Origin: Dipteris shenzhenensis
Lineage: Eukaryota > Polypodiophyta > Polypodiopsida > Gleicheniales
Assembly (NCBI GenBank): GCA_047967505.1
Contig: CM106538.1
Strand: one strand, 5' to 3'
Length of the DNA stretch: 64,000 nucleotides
Part shown: positions 41,741-53,811 of the stretch, one piece after another
How the letters are laid out: each line of letters begins with the position of its first letter
Numbering within the stretch: position 1 is the first letter of the stretch
The notes under the pieces: generated by a model
Database searches by the model: none
Seen by the model: only the letters and a program-made list of their open reading frames with translations
What the model was told of the DNA's origin: nothing
Translations under genes and position numbers: made by a program

Positions 41741-44700
41741 TTTGGTTCCCACCTAGGAGTAAGAGTTGTGTAAGAGGTGGAAGAGGTGGGGTCACTTTTG
41801 GGCTTAAACCCACCTAGGTGAGGGGGGGTTAGGACTTCTTGGGACCTACCTTGGCCCTTTCATTAGGACTAATCCATTTCTTAATCGATTCCTTATAAGG
41901 CCCTTTTGAGACCCCAATTCTCGCCTAATGATAGGAGCATGTGAAATGCTATTAATATCAATTTCTTTTCTATCCATTTAAGTAAAGAACAAGAGGGCAT
42001 AAGGTATCCTAACAATTATTTGGATCCTCCTCAAATGGATTCACATAGCAGTAATAATCAAAGGATCCCACTTATTGCCATGGCATTCCCAATTTATACT
42101 GCCAAATGGTTCTCTGACAAGGGACCATATGGAATCCCATAAGAAATCCCATAAAATGTATTAGGCCTATGATCTGCAATATTAGAGAATCATGAGAAAT
42201 CCCATAAGAAATTACAATGTAGTAGTAAAAATTCCTAAGCAATAGATTATAAACATAACGTTTGCAAATCTACTTCAACCTTCTCAGTAATCCTTTAATA
42301 AGTCGTATCTAAATCTTTCCATATGTGCAAGACACTCTCAATTGTAGAAGATTTTACTAAAATGAATTTTTATAAAGAAGTTCCCTTCCTTTGCCATGTT
42401 TTTATAACTGCTCGCAGTAAGGAACGTTGCGAAATTCCGGTGGAAACTCAGGGGTCACAAAGAATTGACCATAAGTGGAAATGGTTGTATTATTCCAAGT
42501 AAGACATATCAGCCTTTTCGTTTGGGGGGTTACCTTGTCAGTTGATCGGCTTAATTGAACGGGAAACAGATTCAAATAAAATAAAGCTACAGAGATAAAT
42601 ATGAGAAATATCTAGTCTTGGAAAGGCTCGAATTTTTGTCATATCACCAATCTTGAAGCCATGAATCTTTAGGGTGTCCTCTATAAAGCATAGACTACCT
42701 ACATGTTGAAGGCAAATACATTTTTCCCTATCCATTCCAAGACAACTAAGATATTAATTAATGAGAAATCTATCCCAAATGCCAAAATTAATTAAACAAT
42801 TGAAAGCATTATGCCATAGTTTTTCTAGCCCAAATAGTACTCTCTTAAGAGAGTGCAATATAGTTATCCAAATTCTATCTTAACTTCAATATAAGAGCTA
42901 GTAGTGGGAGTAGAACAGCTTCTTGAGTGGTTTTTAAGTCATAATTTACATTTATGCTCTGCTCGAAGGCTACTTCACACAGAGATATATTCATATATTC
43001 CTTACACTGCTTATATTAATCTACATGACCATTGCCTATTTTTATAGCAAATGCAGTAAAGTGATTCTAGTAATCCACACTCGTAGAGTTGGATGAACCA
43101 TTAGTATAGCTTGAGACACATATCAATTAACTTTTGATGCTCGCAATCAACTCTCGTGGTTTTGAATTAAACATGTCCCATTTGATAACATGGAGAAAGT
43201 TGAGTTCTAAAGACCAAGCAGTGAAGAACATCAATTCGACATTCAAAGGTATGGATGAGGTTCTTTACTATGAGAGATCCATCTCTTCACTTGATTTTCT
43301 CACTCTGCTTCACTAGCTAACCAACACTCTTGTGAGCTCAAGGCATAACAAAGCATTGAGTGGTCTTGAGATCTCTAATACAATTGCCATGTTAAGCCCA
43401 GACAAATACATAGGTTGAAGCAACTCAAAAAGTACACAATCTGTAGTAATAGTTAATTGTCACCACGAAGCATAGAAAACATACATATTGTGAACCCATA
43501 ATAGTTTTAACGCTTAACAATATCAGGTATTTCCCACGTAATGCCATCACATGGCAAACAATTCTAAGTAGCAAATAGTTCAATATATGTAGAAGTTCTA
43601 CTGTTTTGTCCAAGCCACCAGCATTATGCCTATGGCTTTTGTGTAGAGAGAAGTCAGTCATGGGAAACAACTCAAAGCTTTGGCAGCTAGTGAGGAACAA
43701 TCTCTTACCCTACTGGGCTCTCATGAGCTAGACTTACTGGTAGCACACCAAGTAAAACAAAGGGCAGTGTGGAATTACTGGCAATGATTGGTCGCTCCTC
43801 CATAATGACTATGCCAAGAGAAACATGCAAAATGAATTCCTCATGTGAGTGTCCACACATTCATCCTACTCACACCCATAGTGAATGAACTCACCTGGTT
43901 TAGAGGTCCCTTTAGGGCGAATCGGCTCGTTTGGCATTGGCATGACTAACTAGGATGGGAGATCCCAAAACTGCATGTGGAAGCTATTCTCTACCTTGTG
44001 GCCTTTCCCTCAAGGGGCAAGATCCTTCACTTCTCTGATTTCCTTCTCTCCTTGTGAGTTAGGATGGAGCTTCTCTTAAGGTTGGAAGGAAAAAGGGTCC
44101 TTATGTACCCTCACCACATAATGGTGAAATTTGTCACAAAAAATCCATGTTTTGGTCGTTGCTTTCTTATTGTCAACTAGGGTAATCTTGTTTCACTTTT
44201 AGTACCGGTGTCAGTCCAGTTCTAGTGTCATGTAAGGGGCCTTGCTTCTATCTAATACGGGATCATTATAGAGTCGTCGGTGGTTAAAGCAGTGCATCCA
44301 TAGTGTTTTACTTGAATCCATGGGGTTTCTTGATATCATTTAATCTTGTGTGAGCATAATGGTCCAATATTAACATGCCCTTTCTTTTCATATTAGCCCC
44401 ACTAGATTCTAGTGTTTATAATCCTCAACAACCCATTTCATATCTACACATGCCCAATATTGGTCATCTATGAAGAAAATAAAGAACCAATTTATATGTT
44501 TATGAGAAGGTTCTTAGAGATGAAAGGAAGCATGAGAGTTTGGGAATTTCTTTCAATAGTTCCCAAATATGAAGAGACTTTGCCACATCATCTAGGACAA
44601 TAAATGTCAACAAGTCTCTATTCTAAAACAACAATGTAGAAAGACGTTGATTTTTAAATTTTGAACCCCATGAGTGGGAGTACTATTAGAATACACTAAT

Positions 44701-44925
44701 GCTTCCAAAGTGCATGCAATGCCAGATAGGATAAGGCATCATTGGAATTGGACATTTAGATCCATGGATATGATAATTTTTGGTATTGTGCTAAATGGAG
44801 GATATATTTGGTGGTACTAGAAGGCTCTAGGAATCACACACAGGTGTATAGTGCCAAAATACAATTATTCTTTCCAGTTTCAGGCAAAGCTAGACTAGGA
44901 TGAGGCAATTTTGAAAGCAATCCTT
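41741..44925. other. Stretch without recognisable gene
   Basis: No domain or tandem repeat recognised on either strand. 44750-44820 and 44935-45000 share an imperfect repeat (TGCTAAATGGAGG / TGCTAGATGGAGA contexts) leading into the gypsy fragment. Confidence 0.35.
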
Positions 44926-44929
44926 TGAT

Positions 44930-45240
44930 AGGATAGTCTTGTATTATGCTAGATGGAGATTCTATTTGATGCCACTAAGAGGAGCTAGGCATCACAAATG
45001 TGGTACCACCTCCATTTTCCATCAGGATGGTGGATCAAGAGCTTGTCAAGCCTACAATGCTCATTTGGGGTCTAGGGATACAAGTCTCCAAAAGAATTTC
45101 CTGACAGTCTTCACTATGGTGAAAATGGAGGAGATCTCTAGGTTATATCTCATGCTCCTTGGGAGACCATGGTTTTAGTAAGAAAATAAAATCATATCTA
45201 GGATAATGACTAGATTATCATCAAGAAGGGTAAAAGAAGT
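44930..45240 (+). pseudogene. Gypsy protease-region fragment
   Basis: The frame 44939-45178 ends in MEEISRLYLMLLGRPWF, the strand before the protease-RT linker in the plant gypsy family whose consensus is YPMLLGRPWL; the same family is seen at 1250-3860. Frames break right after. Nothing else of the element is recognisable, though weak remnants may continue to 45780. Confidence 0.5.
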
Positions 45241-45970
45241 ACAAGGTGCAAGTGTCCACACATGCCAAGGTCAATTGTGTTGCTCGAATAATGCATGTGA
45301 AGGACCCTCAATTGGCTAGAAGTATTGGGGAGGATGAAAATAATGAGATCATGAAATCCAATCTATTTCTTGTGATGATTTGCTAGATAAATGTTCATAA
45401 CATCGTGGTCCCATATTAAGACAAGGCTATCTAGTATGTCAAGGTGTTAAGTGCCGCTGCTATAGTACAAGTAGAGTTGGATGTTGCTAACAATGCACAA
45501 GCTTTGAGGGTTACTGATGGCACACAAGATCCAAGCATTGTTGCCGATAGTACACTAGATTTGAAAGATGATACAATAGAAGACTTCATTGCTATCATGG
45601 TCGTGCATGAGGTGGAAATGGATACAATTTATAGGGCAAAGGAAGATAAATTAATTTGGGACATCAAGACAACTAAAATTTGGTGCATGTGGTTGCACAT
45701 TTCGGTGCAAATTTTAAGGCAAATTTCATTAACTCCTTGAAATCCTTTAAGAAGCCTTTTCATAGACTTATCAAAATATGAAGGACGTAGATTTGTACTA
45801 ACCTTAGATTAACTTGAAGTTTGGTACACTAGTACTAGATGAATCCAAAATATGCCTTCAGGGTGACAGAGGAGATTGACAAACTTCAAAACGTGAGATT
45901 TATTTTCTCTATTGGTAAAATCACATGGTTGTTCCTAATCATCATTATGCCCAACAAAAATGGCAAGTTG

Positions 45971-46087
45971 GTGTGGTTGTGGTTGTGGTTGTGGTTGTGG
46001 TTGTGATTGTTGTTGTTGTGGTTGTGATTGTTGTTGTTGTTGTTGTTATTGTTGTTGTTGTTGTAGTTGTTGTTGTTGTTGTTGTTG

Positions 46088-46115
<28 letters not shown>
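45971..46115. repeat. Microsatellite (GGTTGT)n-(GTT)n-(GT)n
   Basis: GTGGTT units grade into GTT triplets and end in (GT)14. Frames encode only Val or Cys runs. Confidence 0.95.
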
Positions 46116-46119
<4 letters not shown>

Positions 46120-46318
46120 TAAAAAGTCCCATTAATAATTGAGTCATACAATTAATTCCATAAATTGGACAAAAAGTAAAAAAAGAGAAACATATAAGGA
46201 AAAAAAGGTTTAAGACATCTAAGTTGAAAAATGCAATAACTAGGGTTTGCAAAAAAATTAACCAAAATTAAGAATTTTTAATAATATTGAGTTTGACAAA
46301 AACAATATTCCGAGGTCA

Positions 46319-47647
46319 GGGTCCACTTACCTACCATCATCTAAACAAACTAGGTGTTAGAGCATCATAGTTACGTTTGGGTAGATAGGTAATGCATGTT
46401 CTCTCTGGCTTATTATCGCTTTACCTAGGAATATAGACACCATATGGCTTCTTAGATAATTAGAAAAAGTTTAAGTCACAAGTGAAATTTAAGTCACACG
46501 TGGAGTAAGGAGTGAATGAGTGCATGGCTTAAGAAAAGATTAGAAGAGGTATGGAAGGATTAGTGGGCTTGGTATGTGGGGTGCTTAAAAAGAGAGTATA
46601 TAAAAGAATAATTCACTTCGGGAAGTATACATGTGTGTGTCTTTGTGTAAAGAAATAAGTGTATGTGTGTGTGAGATAAATTTACTAAACAAAATTTGTG
46701 TGTGTGTGTCTCCCCATATCCATGAGCAGGTAGGCAATGGAAGGCTACGTACGTAGCTCATGGCTATTATAGATGGAGACTACGAGCCACTAAAGAGTGT
46801 TTTATCATTATATCCAATTGAGTTTGTATGAAACGACCAAGGTTGTGTGCCAAAGTGTCTTAACACAAGGAGAGCGAAGAGAGATTATAGCATGTGTGAG
46901 AAACCAATGACCCATCCATTCACTACATTGGCACAGTTGGCAGTGGATAGCATGCATAGGGATCTTTGCACAACTAATGCAAGTAGAGCATATAAGAATG
47001 GCTTTATTGCATGCATCTATTATTTCTTCAGGCCTTCATGGTGTAACATAATAGGCATCAACGTATGTAGAAACTAAAGAAGGAAAAAATATGACGAGTA
47101 TAGACGTAGACAACTAGGTATAAATGTCTTTCACTAAGCATTTCTAGTTGATGGTTTCAACTGGGCATTGCATAGAAGCAAGCTTAGAAAAGTACACTAG
47201 CGTAGCATGCAAAGAAAATTTCATGGCCATAGCATAAGGATGCTTCATGTCATGAGCTAGCTATCCAAACACTTGACTTCAAGCAGCGAGGTGACCTTGT
47301 TCGGAGTGTTACGTTGAAGTCTTTCACTATGGCTAGTAGGGAGAATCGAGATGAAAAGACAGTCATTCTTATCATGCAAAATGCAAGCAATTTACTTGCT
47401 TAAATAGGGAGCACATAGCTAGTTATGCACCTGTTTTATTTTGTTCCATATTGCACAAGGTGAAGCATTTGCATGACTCATGGGCTTCCCAAAAACATCT
47501 AAATTTTGTCCTTTTTTTATACCTTTGTGTGGTATATCATTATAGATATTGCACTTTCCCAATATTACTTGATCCTTCTTCAAGTGATGAAGGGGGCCAT
47601 CATAGACTAGATATTCTTGATAAAAACTTTCAAGAATTATTTTTTTT

Positions 47648-47692
<45 letters not shown>
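46319..47692 (-). repeat. Module R copy 3 (minus strand, diverged, ~1.37 kb)
   Basis: Read on the minus strand, the end at 46319 matches the tail of R1/R2: AGCGATAA, GCATTACCT, AACTATGATG, TCTAACAC, GTTTGTTT, GATG.TGG and GTAAGTGGACC, all in the same order. The other end is a (CA)22 run (TG on the plus strand, 47648-47692), as at the heads of R1 and R2. Body similarity is low, so this is an older family member, shorter than R1. It also preserves GGTAGGTAAGT, a splice-donor-like string. Confidence 0.6.
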
Positions 47693-47694
<2 letters not shown>

Positions 47695-48097
47695 GACTCA
47701 ACAAAACCCCATTTCATAGTGAAATAAAAACAATTTTGGTAAAGGATACAAAGGCGAAAAGTACTGTGAAACTATTATAAAAAAACGAGAGGGGTACAAT
47801 TTGCAAAAGTTTTGTAGAATGCTTGACTATACAAACAAGTTTTGCTTTGATAAGTTGTAGCAAGCATCACTTTTATTGAAGAGGGGGGTCTGCTTACCTG
47901 CCACCATCCAACAAGACAAACATGGTGAGAACTAGCTTGGGCTTCGATGGGAAGATAGGTGTCATAAATACCCCTCCCTTGTTATCAAAATCACAATAAA
48001 AATTACCACTTTACTATGGACTGATAAAGCTATAATGATCAAGAAGAGGAGGGTTTAATTTGTAAAAAGCAAGACAATTTGGGTTGAATTAGAGAGA

Positions 48098-48500
48098 AGT
48101 TTATACAGAATTTTGGAAACAAGAAAGGAAAAAAAGGGGAGGGAGATTAATGTGATCTTATGCAAGTTTAATGTGGAGGGAAATTTATAAAGGGAAGGAA
48201 AATGGTAAAAGACTAATGGTCTAGAAGTATAATTGTAAGGGGAGAGAGGATTTCAAGAGGAGAAAAACATAATTATAAGTAAAAAAAGTAAGTAAAAGGG
48301 AGTAATAATTTAAGAAAGAAGAATGCATTTAAGAATTTCAAAGGAATTTAAAGAAATAATTTTTGTAGAAAGATAGTTTCAAAGAAAGAAGCTAAATAAT
48401 TTTAAAGAAACTTAAATTAAAAATTAAAGAGAAAAGAAGGAGCAGAAAAGGGCATGTTAAATGTTAACAAAGATAGAAATTTAAAGGATGGGGGATTTTA
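48098..48500. repeat. ~400-bp direct repeat, left copy flanking the LINE
   Basis: From AAGTTTATACAGAATTTTGG to GGATGGGGGATTTTA. The same sequence occurs at 49986-50740, immediately right of the LINE, with a few per cent difference, one ~25-bp indel and a solo LTR inserted. Both edges coincide with the LINE ends. Confidence 0.85.
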
Positions 48501-49985
48501 TGTTGCTTGACTCTATCTGGGTGTCTTCCATCTTCAGATCTACTACTTTGACAGATGAAAAATTCAAGGTTGCAACTAAACTGTTTAAGAAAGGACTCCA
48601 AACTTGGGGCCAGCTATGAAGCAAAGAACATTTCAGATGGAAAACCTGGCTTGAAATTAGAAGAGAATTTTCCCTATCTAACCAAGAGCAAGGATTGATC
48701 ATGACAAGATTGGAGCTCTGGCAAGGTGAGGTGTCTTGGAAGGGAGGTTCAGTAGTTTGCATTCACAAGGAGTTTAGCTGGGTGGGTTGCTCTTCTTTAT
48801 TACCTATCCCAACTCCTACTGCTGAGATGGAGGATCTATTCAGAACTCTCAACACCAGATGGAAGCTAAATGATGATAGAACCAAATGGTACTATAGAGT
48901 CCACAGAATTTGGGCTAAGAATGTACCTGAAAAAATGTCTCGTCTGGCATGGCTAATACTTCATAAATCTATTTGGTCTAACTCAAGGGGTCTCAGTATT
49001 GGCAAAGGGGATGGCAAATGTATGAGATGCATTAACCTTGTTGAAGATATCTTTCATTTGTTTGTTGCTTGTCCTAATGCCAGGAGAGTTTGGAAATATA
49101 TCTAGATGGAATGTGGTAAACCACTTAATTGGAAAGCCATTCTATTGGGAGATGCTTGCAGGATAAGGCATGAGCCTTGGTTTATCATCAGAGTCTCACA
49201 TGCACTATGGTTCATATGGAAATCTAGAAATAATTTCCAATTTAATCATAAAGATTTTGCTACTGATGTTATGTTTGCTACATGGTGGAATAGGTAAAAA
49301 GGAGAATTGACTTTCATCATTAGTGCTTATAATCTTGAGCACCAAAGATTAAGTGCAAATATTGCCATGCACAAACTTTCCTGTTTTATTTCAGATAAGC
49401 ATGCAAAGATTCCTCCCTTTCTTTAAAGAAGATCTACCTTAACTGGTGAACTCCTTCCTTCCTCCCCAGGCTCAACACCTCAAGCTTCTACAAGCAAAGT
49501 CCCTTCTACTCTTGATGCTGTTGGTTCTACCTTTGCTGCTACTAGTTCTACTCAAGTTACTTCTAACTTTGGAAGCCCCTCCATCAATTCCACAGACCCA
49601 AGCTGCCTCTCTAGGCAACAAAAAGCAGATTCATGGCTCTTGCTCTTCTACACAAGACACTCCTATGTCTGCTGCTGCTGCCCAGCTGTTATCTATGTCT
49701 TTTGACCCTATACAAGGTCTTGCTGTTGTTCATGGTCATTCCTCTGACACTACTGCTACTCAGGGTCACTCTTCAAACACCTTTGTTGCTACTACATCAG
49801 ATGCTTAGGATGATACATCCAACTTTTCATTTCATCTTTAAGATATTTGCTATAAGATGTTGCACTTTTGAATATTCTCAGGATGTAAGCTTACAACAGA
49901 CATCTCTGGCTCTATCCTTTGTTAGATGGATGTATGTCATGATATAAATTAATAAATATAGTACTTTTTCCTGCCCCCAAAAAAA
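48501..49985 (+). mobile_element. 5'-truncated L1-type LINE
   Basis: Contains the end of ORF2. 48695-49105 encodes SWVGCSSLLPIPT, LFRTLNTRWKL, then the zf-RVT module LAWLILHKSIWSN and CMRC-x8-H-x4-C with NARRVWKYI. After a TAG comes PWFIIRVSHALWFIWKSRNNFQF (49106-49297) and a Ser/Thr-rich C-terminal extension with further stops (49440-49660). A 3' UTR ends in CCTGCCCCCAAAAAAAC at 49985. RT and endonuclease are missing (5' truncation, usual for LINEs). It is flanked by ~400-bp direct repeats and belongs to the same family as the fragment at 24040-24580. Confidence 0.82.
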
Positions 49986-50740
49986 CAAGTTTATACAAAA
50001 TTTTGGAAACAGGAAAGGGGAAAATGTTAGAATCCAAGAGCATGTGCCTAGCGTGCCCCCCGCCAAGACCGCTAGCACCTCACGGAAGTGCACAACCTTC
50101 ATGGCCACTACGGAGGCTCTGGCATGTGTGTATGGCAGGTCCCCACCCCTGCCATAAGGCACCCTTGCCTAGCCAGCCCTCCAACCTCCACAAAAGGCAA
50201 GCTTGGGGGAATTGAAGATAGGAGGGGCAACTTGGACTATTTATGTCCCTTCATCTTCCACACACCTTTGTATGTGGGATAATTCAACCCTTTCTCCTTC
50301 TTCTTATCCCCTTTGTCCATGAGAGATTTGCACCTCCAACAGAAAAGGGGGGGGGGGGATTAATGTGATCTTGTGCAAGTAAGTTTAATGTGGAGGGAAA
50401 TTTATAAAGGGAAGGAAAATCATAAAAGACTAATGGTCTAGAAGTATAATTGTAAGGGGAGAGAGTATTTCAAGAGGAGAAAAAAATAATTATAAGTAAA
50501 AAAAGTAAGTAAAAGGGAGTAATAATTTAAGAAAGAAGAATGCATTTAAGAATTTCAAAGGAATTTAAAGAAAGAATTTTAAGCATTCTAAAGAAAGAAT
50601 TTTTAAAGAAAGATAGTTTCAAAGAAAGAAGCAAAATAATTTTAAAGAAACTTAAATTAAAAATTAAAGAGAAAAGAAGGGACAAGAAAGGGCATATTAA
50701 ATGTTAACAAAGATAGAAATTTAAAGGATGGGGGATTTTA
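49986..50740. repeat. ~400-bp direct repeat, right copy (interrupted by solo LTR)
   Basis: Begins AAGTTTATACAAAATTTTGG straight after the LINE A-tail and ends GGATGGGGGATTTTA at 50740. A 317-bp solo LTR with target duplication sits at 50020-50346. Confidence 0.85.
50025..50341. mobile_element. Solo LTR, 317 bp, target duplication GAAAA
   Basis: It starts TGTTAGAATCC and ends CACCTCCAACA (TG...CA) and is flanked by GAAAA at 50020-50024 and 50342-50346. The left copy of the surrounding direct repeat (48098-48500) lacks it and provides an empty-site comparison, making the call very secure. It must be younger than the duplication. The small size suggests a copia-type or TRIM-like family. Confidence 0.9.
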
Positions 50741-51927
50741 AACCTTTGAACTATGTAAAGAAAGGGGAGGAGAGAGATTAAACAATTAAACTAATTTAAA
50801 TATGTAAAGAAAGGGGGGATTTAAAATATAAAAAAGGGTTATATATTAAAGCTTTGAACCAGATTTTAAAAAGGGGGGGGGGAGCCACTTGGCAATATTT
50901 AAAACAACTACCCCGTGAAGTCATGATAAAGTGGAACAGAAGGTAGAAGTGGCACAGTAGTCAAGGACAATGCTTCAATTAAGGGCAATGCGTCAGTCAG
51001 TAGAGGGGTGCAACATACGTGTGTTTGTCATTGGAGTACAATCATGAGAAAGTACCTGAGAGTCCAATGAGGGCTAGATTATAGAGTAACAAAACGGGCA
51101 GAGAGTGTGACTACGCATAGAATCGACGAATTAGCTGAGCATGGGCAAGGGCTGGTTGAGCAAAAAGTGAATTGGTGGATCATGTGGCAAGGAGGGGGTT
51201 TTTATAGCTGGTTTGGTTAGACGAGAGGCAAGGCGGTGAAGTATGACTAGTCGATGAAGGTCAAGTCGTGGGAGATAAATAGTCACAGATGATTTACGAG
51301 AGAGGGGGTTAAGAGTAGCTAGGGATTGAGGAGTATAGAGTTACAACTTAGGGTAAATAGGGATTTAAAGATTCAAAAAAAATAAGAACAAAGGTTTAAC
51401 TAGACAGAATAGTTAGGTTAGTTTGGCAAGTGCATTTTGGGAGCAATTAGGGACTGTAATAAGAGCTAGATAGTTCTAGATAGTTAAGTAAGAGAGACAA
51501 AGAGAGGATTGTAGGGCAAGAGAAAAATAGAGGTACGAGGGTATAGAGAAAATAAATAAAGGGAAAGGAGTAAAAGGAAATAAATATAGAGAGGTTAAAG
51601 AAATTAGGGAATATTTAGAGGGAAATTTTTAAGAAATAAAGGCGAATTAGGAAATAATTAGGATAGAACTTAAAAAATTTTAGGGAGAAATTAGAGTTGG
51701 AAAGAAAGAGAGGATGAAGAAGAGAGATCTAAAGAATTAGGGAGAGATTAGAGATAGAAAAGAGGGTGAAGAAGAGAAACAAGGGGGTTGAAAGATGGGG
51801 TAATTAGGAAGAATTTAGGAAAATAAAAAAAATAGGGAGAAATTAGGGAGAATAAGGAAGAATAGGGAGAAGGTTTTACCCTTAAACTACCACGTGTGTA
51901 AGTGTGTGTGTGTGTGTGTGTGTGTCA

Positions 51928-53095
51928 GAGGACCACTATGTAAAAATCCTATATAGCATGTGTGATCAAGAGGTATTAGAAAAACCCCCTATCTATGATT
52001 TTTTATAACATATATACACATCTTCTATAAATTTTAAAACGATTAAAGTCTCCCTTATGTATGAAAAATTTTCGCTTTTTGAACTGAAAAAGCCCTTATG
52101 TATGTATATTTTCTGTAACTCAATAAAAATATAAAACCCCTTCCGTTGATTGCACATGCTATCTTACATATTTCTTAGTGGACCTGCCGTGTGTGAACTT
52201 TACTATTTTTACCAGTAGTGGTATTTGAAACCCATTTGTATGGAATTCTTTTATTAGTTTATAAATTTGTTTCGCATCTCTTTCATCATTGCATATCATG
52301 GATTTGTGATATTATGACCTTATATGAACAAGAATATGTCAATTTGATTGTTTCCATATGAGTTTGGTTAGTTTGAACAGTAGATTGTTCCAAGGCTAAC
52401 AGGCATGACACATAGTTTCGTAGTTTAGGAATGTTGTTCGTGTTCCAAATATTTGTCCTTTCTCATTCTAGACATAGTTTTTTGTTTCTTATTTTATATC
52501 CACAAAGTTTGTTGGATATATCCAGAAAGGGTTATCCTTGGATAGCTTTGTGGACTTGTTTAAGAATACCAACGCATTTATTACATTGGTCAAACATATC
52601 ATTAGGAAAGAAGGAAACTCATTTTAAGGCCCTCTAAGAAATTCGCTATTTACCTTTTTTTGTTACACCCAAAATATGAAAAATGCCATAAAATACGGAT
52701 ACTTACTGCAAAAAAAGCCAACCCAGTATCCAGGCTTCACATTGAATGCGTATATAAGATCGACTATTTTTTGTGTAGAATTTGATAATTGTGACATTGT
52801 TGGCATGTTCGAACGAAGCCAAAACTCCCAAATCGACCTTGAAGACACCGAAAATCGATGCCGAGAGGCCCGAAAAAGGACAAAAATACTTGGAAGGAAA
52901 GATTTGTAATAGAATGGCAGTGCCATCAAATTGTACACAGAAAAACATATTTGAAGCTCATGTATGTCAGACCTAATAAAAGAGAGATTTTGAATATGAA
53001 ATTTTCTATCTTTTTACGTGATTTTTGGTATTTTTTCAATTTTATGTTGGACCTCTACTGATTGGTCGAGAGCCTATTTTTCTAAACCCTAAAAG
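51928..53095. other. Stretch without recognisable gene
   Basis: AT-rich to 52640. At 52660-52990 both strands are open in several frames (for example plus 52676-52909), which is notable in this DNA, but no domain is recognised. The segment may be an insertion into the gypsy fragment that follows; its borders are unclear. Confidence 0.35.
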
Positions 53096-53099
53096 ACCC

Positions 53100-53795
53100 C
53101 AAAAGGTTGGAAACTTCTTTAAATATGATCACCGCGGATCATCCACACAGTGATGGTCAAACTAAAAGAGTCAATCAGGTCATTGAGGATATGCTTCGAG
53201 CATACGGAAGTAAAGGACAAACTACTTGGGAATGATATTTACCCATATTAGAATTTGCATATACTGAGTGCCAAACATTCAACTACAGGTTTTAGTCCAT
53301 TCATGATGATGTATGGATTTCAAGCTAGAGCCCAATTGCTGTGGGACTCGAAAAAGAGAAGGCTCAAGCGGCCAAAAGGATATGAATCAAATGCTTAAGT
53401 TAGCTAAAGATAGCATCAAAAGAGCTTCAAAGAATACTTCAAAGAATATTGTGGATCATTCACAATACTTCAAAGAATTAGAGAACTTGCTTACAAATTA
53501 GCCTTACCAGAGGGATGTAGAATACATCCAGTTTTTCATGTGAGTAGGCTAAAAAGAAAGTTAGGAGATGATGATAATCTCATTGGAAATGAAGTCCTAG
53601 TCGAGCTCATTGAACCTGCTACTTTACCACATGAACCCGAAAGACTTTTAGATAGACAAGAAAAAAGACAATGACATACAATATGGAAAGAATGTCTAGT
53701 AAAGTGGGAAGATAGACCTGAAGAAGTTAAATATGGGAAAGGAGCAATCTCCAGTGGAAGTTTTCGAATTTTGTTTTCGAAGATGTAAACCATTC
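53100..53795 (+). pseudogene. Ty3/gypsy integrase C-terminal fragment
   Basis: MITADHPHSDGQTKRVNQVIEDMLRAYG (53129-53212) holds the catalytic-Glu region of gypsy integrase, where the usual TERVNQ Glu has become Lys. Then come TTWE, a TGA, YLPILEFAYT, and after frame changes LPEGCRIHPVFHVSRLKRKLGDD, LLDRQEKRQ and ECLVKWEDRPEE, a chromodomain-like tail (V.W...PEE). Stop codons and a Glu-to-Lys change make it dead. It is related to, but not part of, the complete element at 56205. Its 3' LTR should start at TGTTATGTCAGCC (53812) after the GGGGAAGGAAA tract. Confidence 0.8.
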
Positions 53796-53811
53796 TTAAG
53801 GGGAAGGAAAT

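Larger units (their letters stand above)
47886..51927 (-). repeat. Module R copy 4 (minus strand) split by later insertions
   Basis: The minus-strand end at 47886 reads TTGTTGGATGGTGGCAGGTAAGCAGACCC, matching the R tail, and the head is a (CA)13 run at 51902-51927. Subtracting the LINE (1485 bp), the second copy of the duplication (about 430 bp) and the solo LTR with one target copy (322 bp) leaves about 1.8 kb, close to R1 (1.94 kb). The body is T/C-rich on the minus strand, as in R1, but direct alignment is weak by eye. Confidence 0.5.

Noticed and set aside
41092-41752. Pro/Ser-rich and Gly/Arg-rich ORFs over 200 codons
   Set aside because: Translations of (GGGAGG)n low-complexity DNA in several frames on both strands.
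45444-45740. 98-codon ORF as a host gene
   Set aside because: No domain recognised and it follows a decayed gypsy fragment; probably retrotransposon residue.
52676-52948. Overlapping ORFs on both strands as a gene
   Set aside because: Openness in several frames without any recognisable motif; no splice or start context to choose among them.
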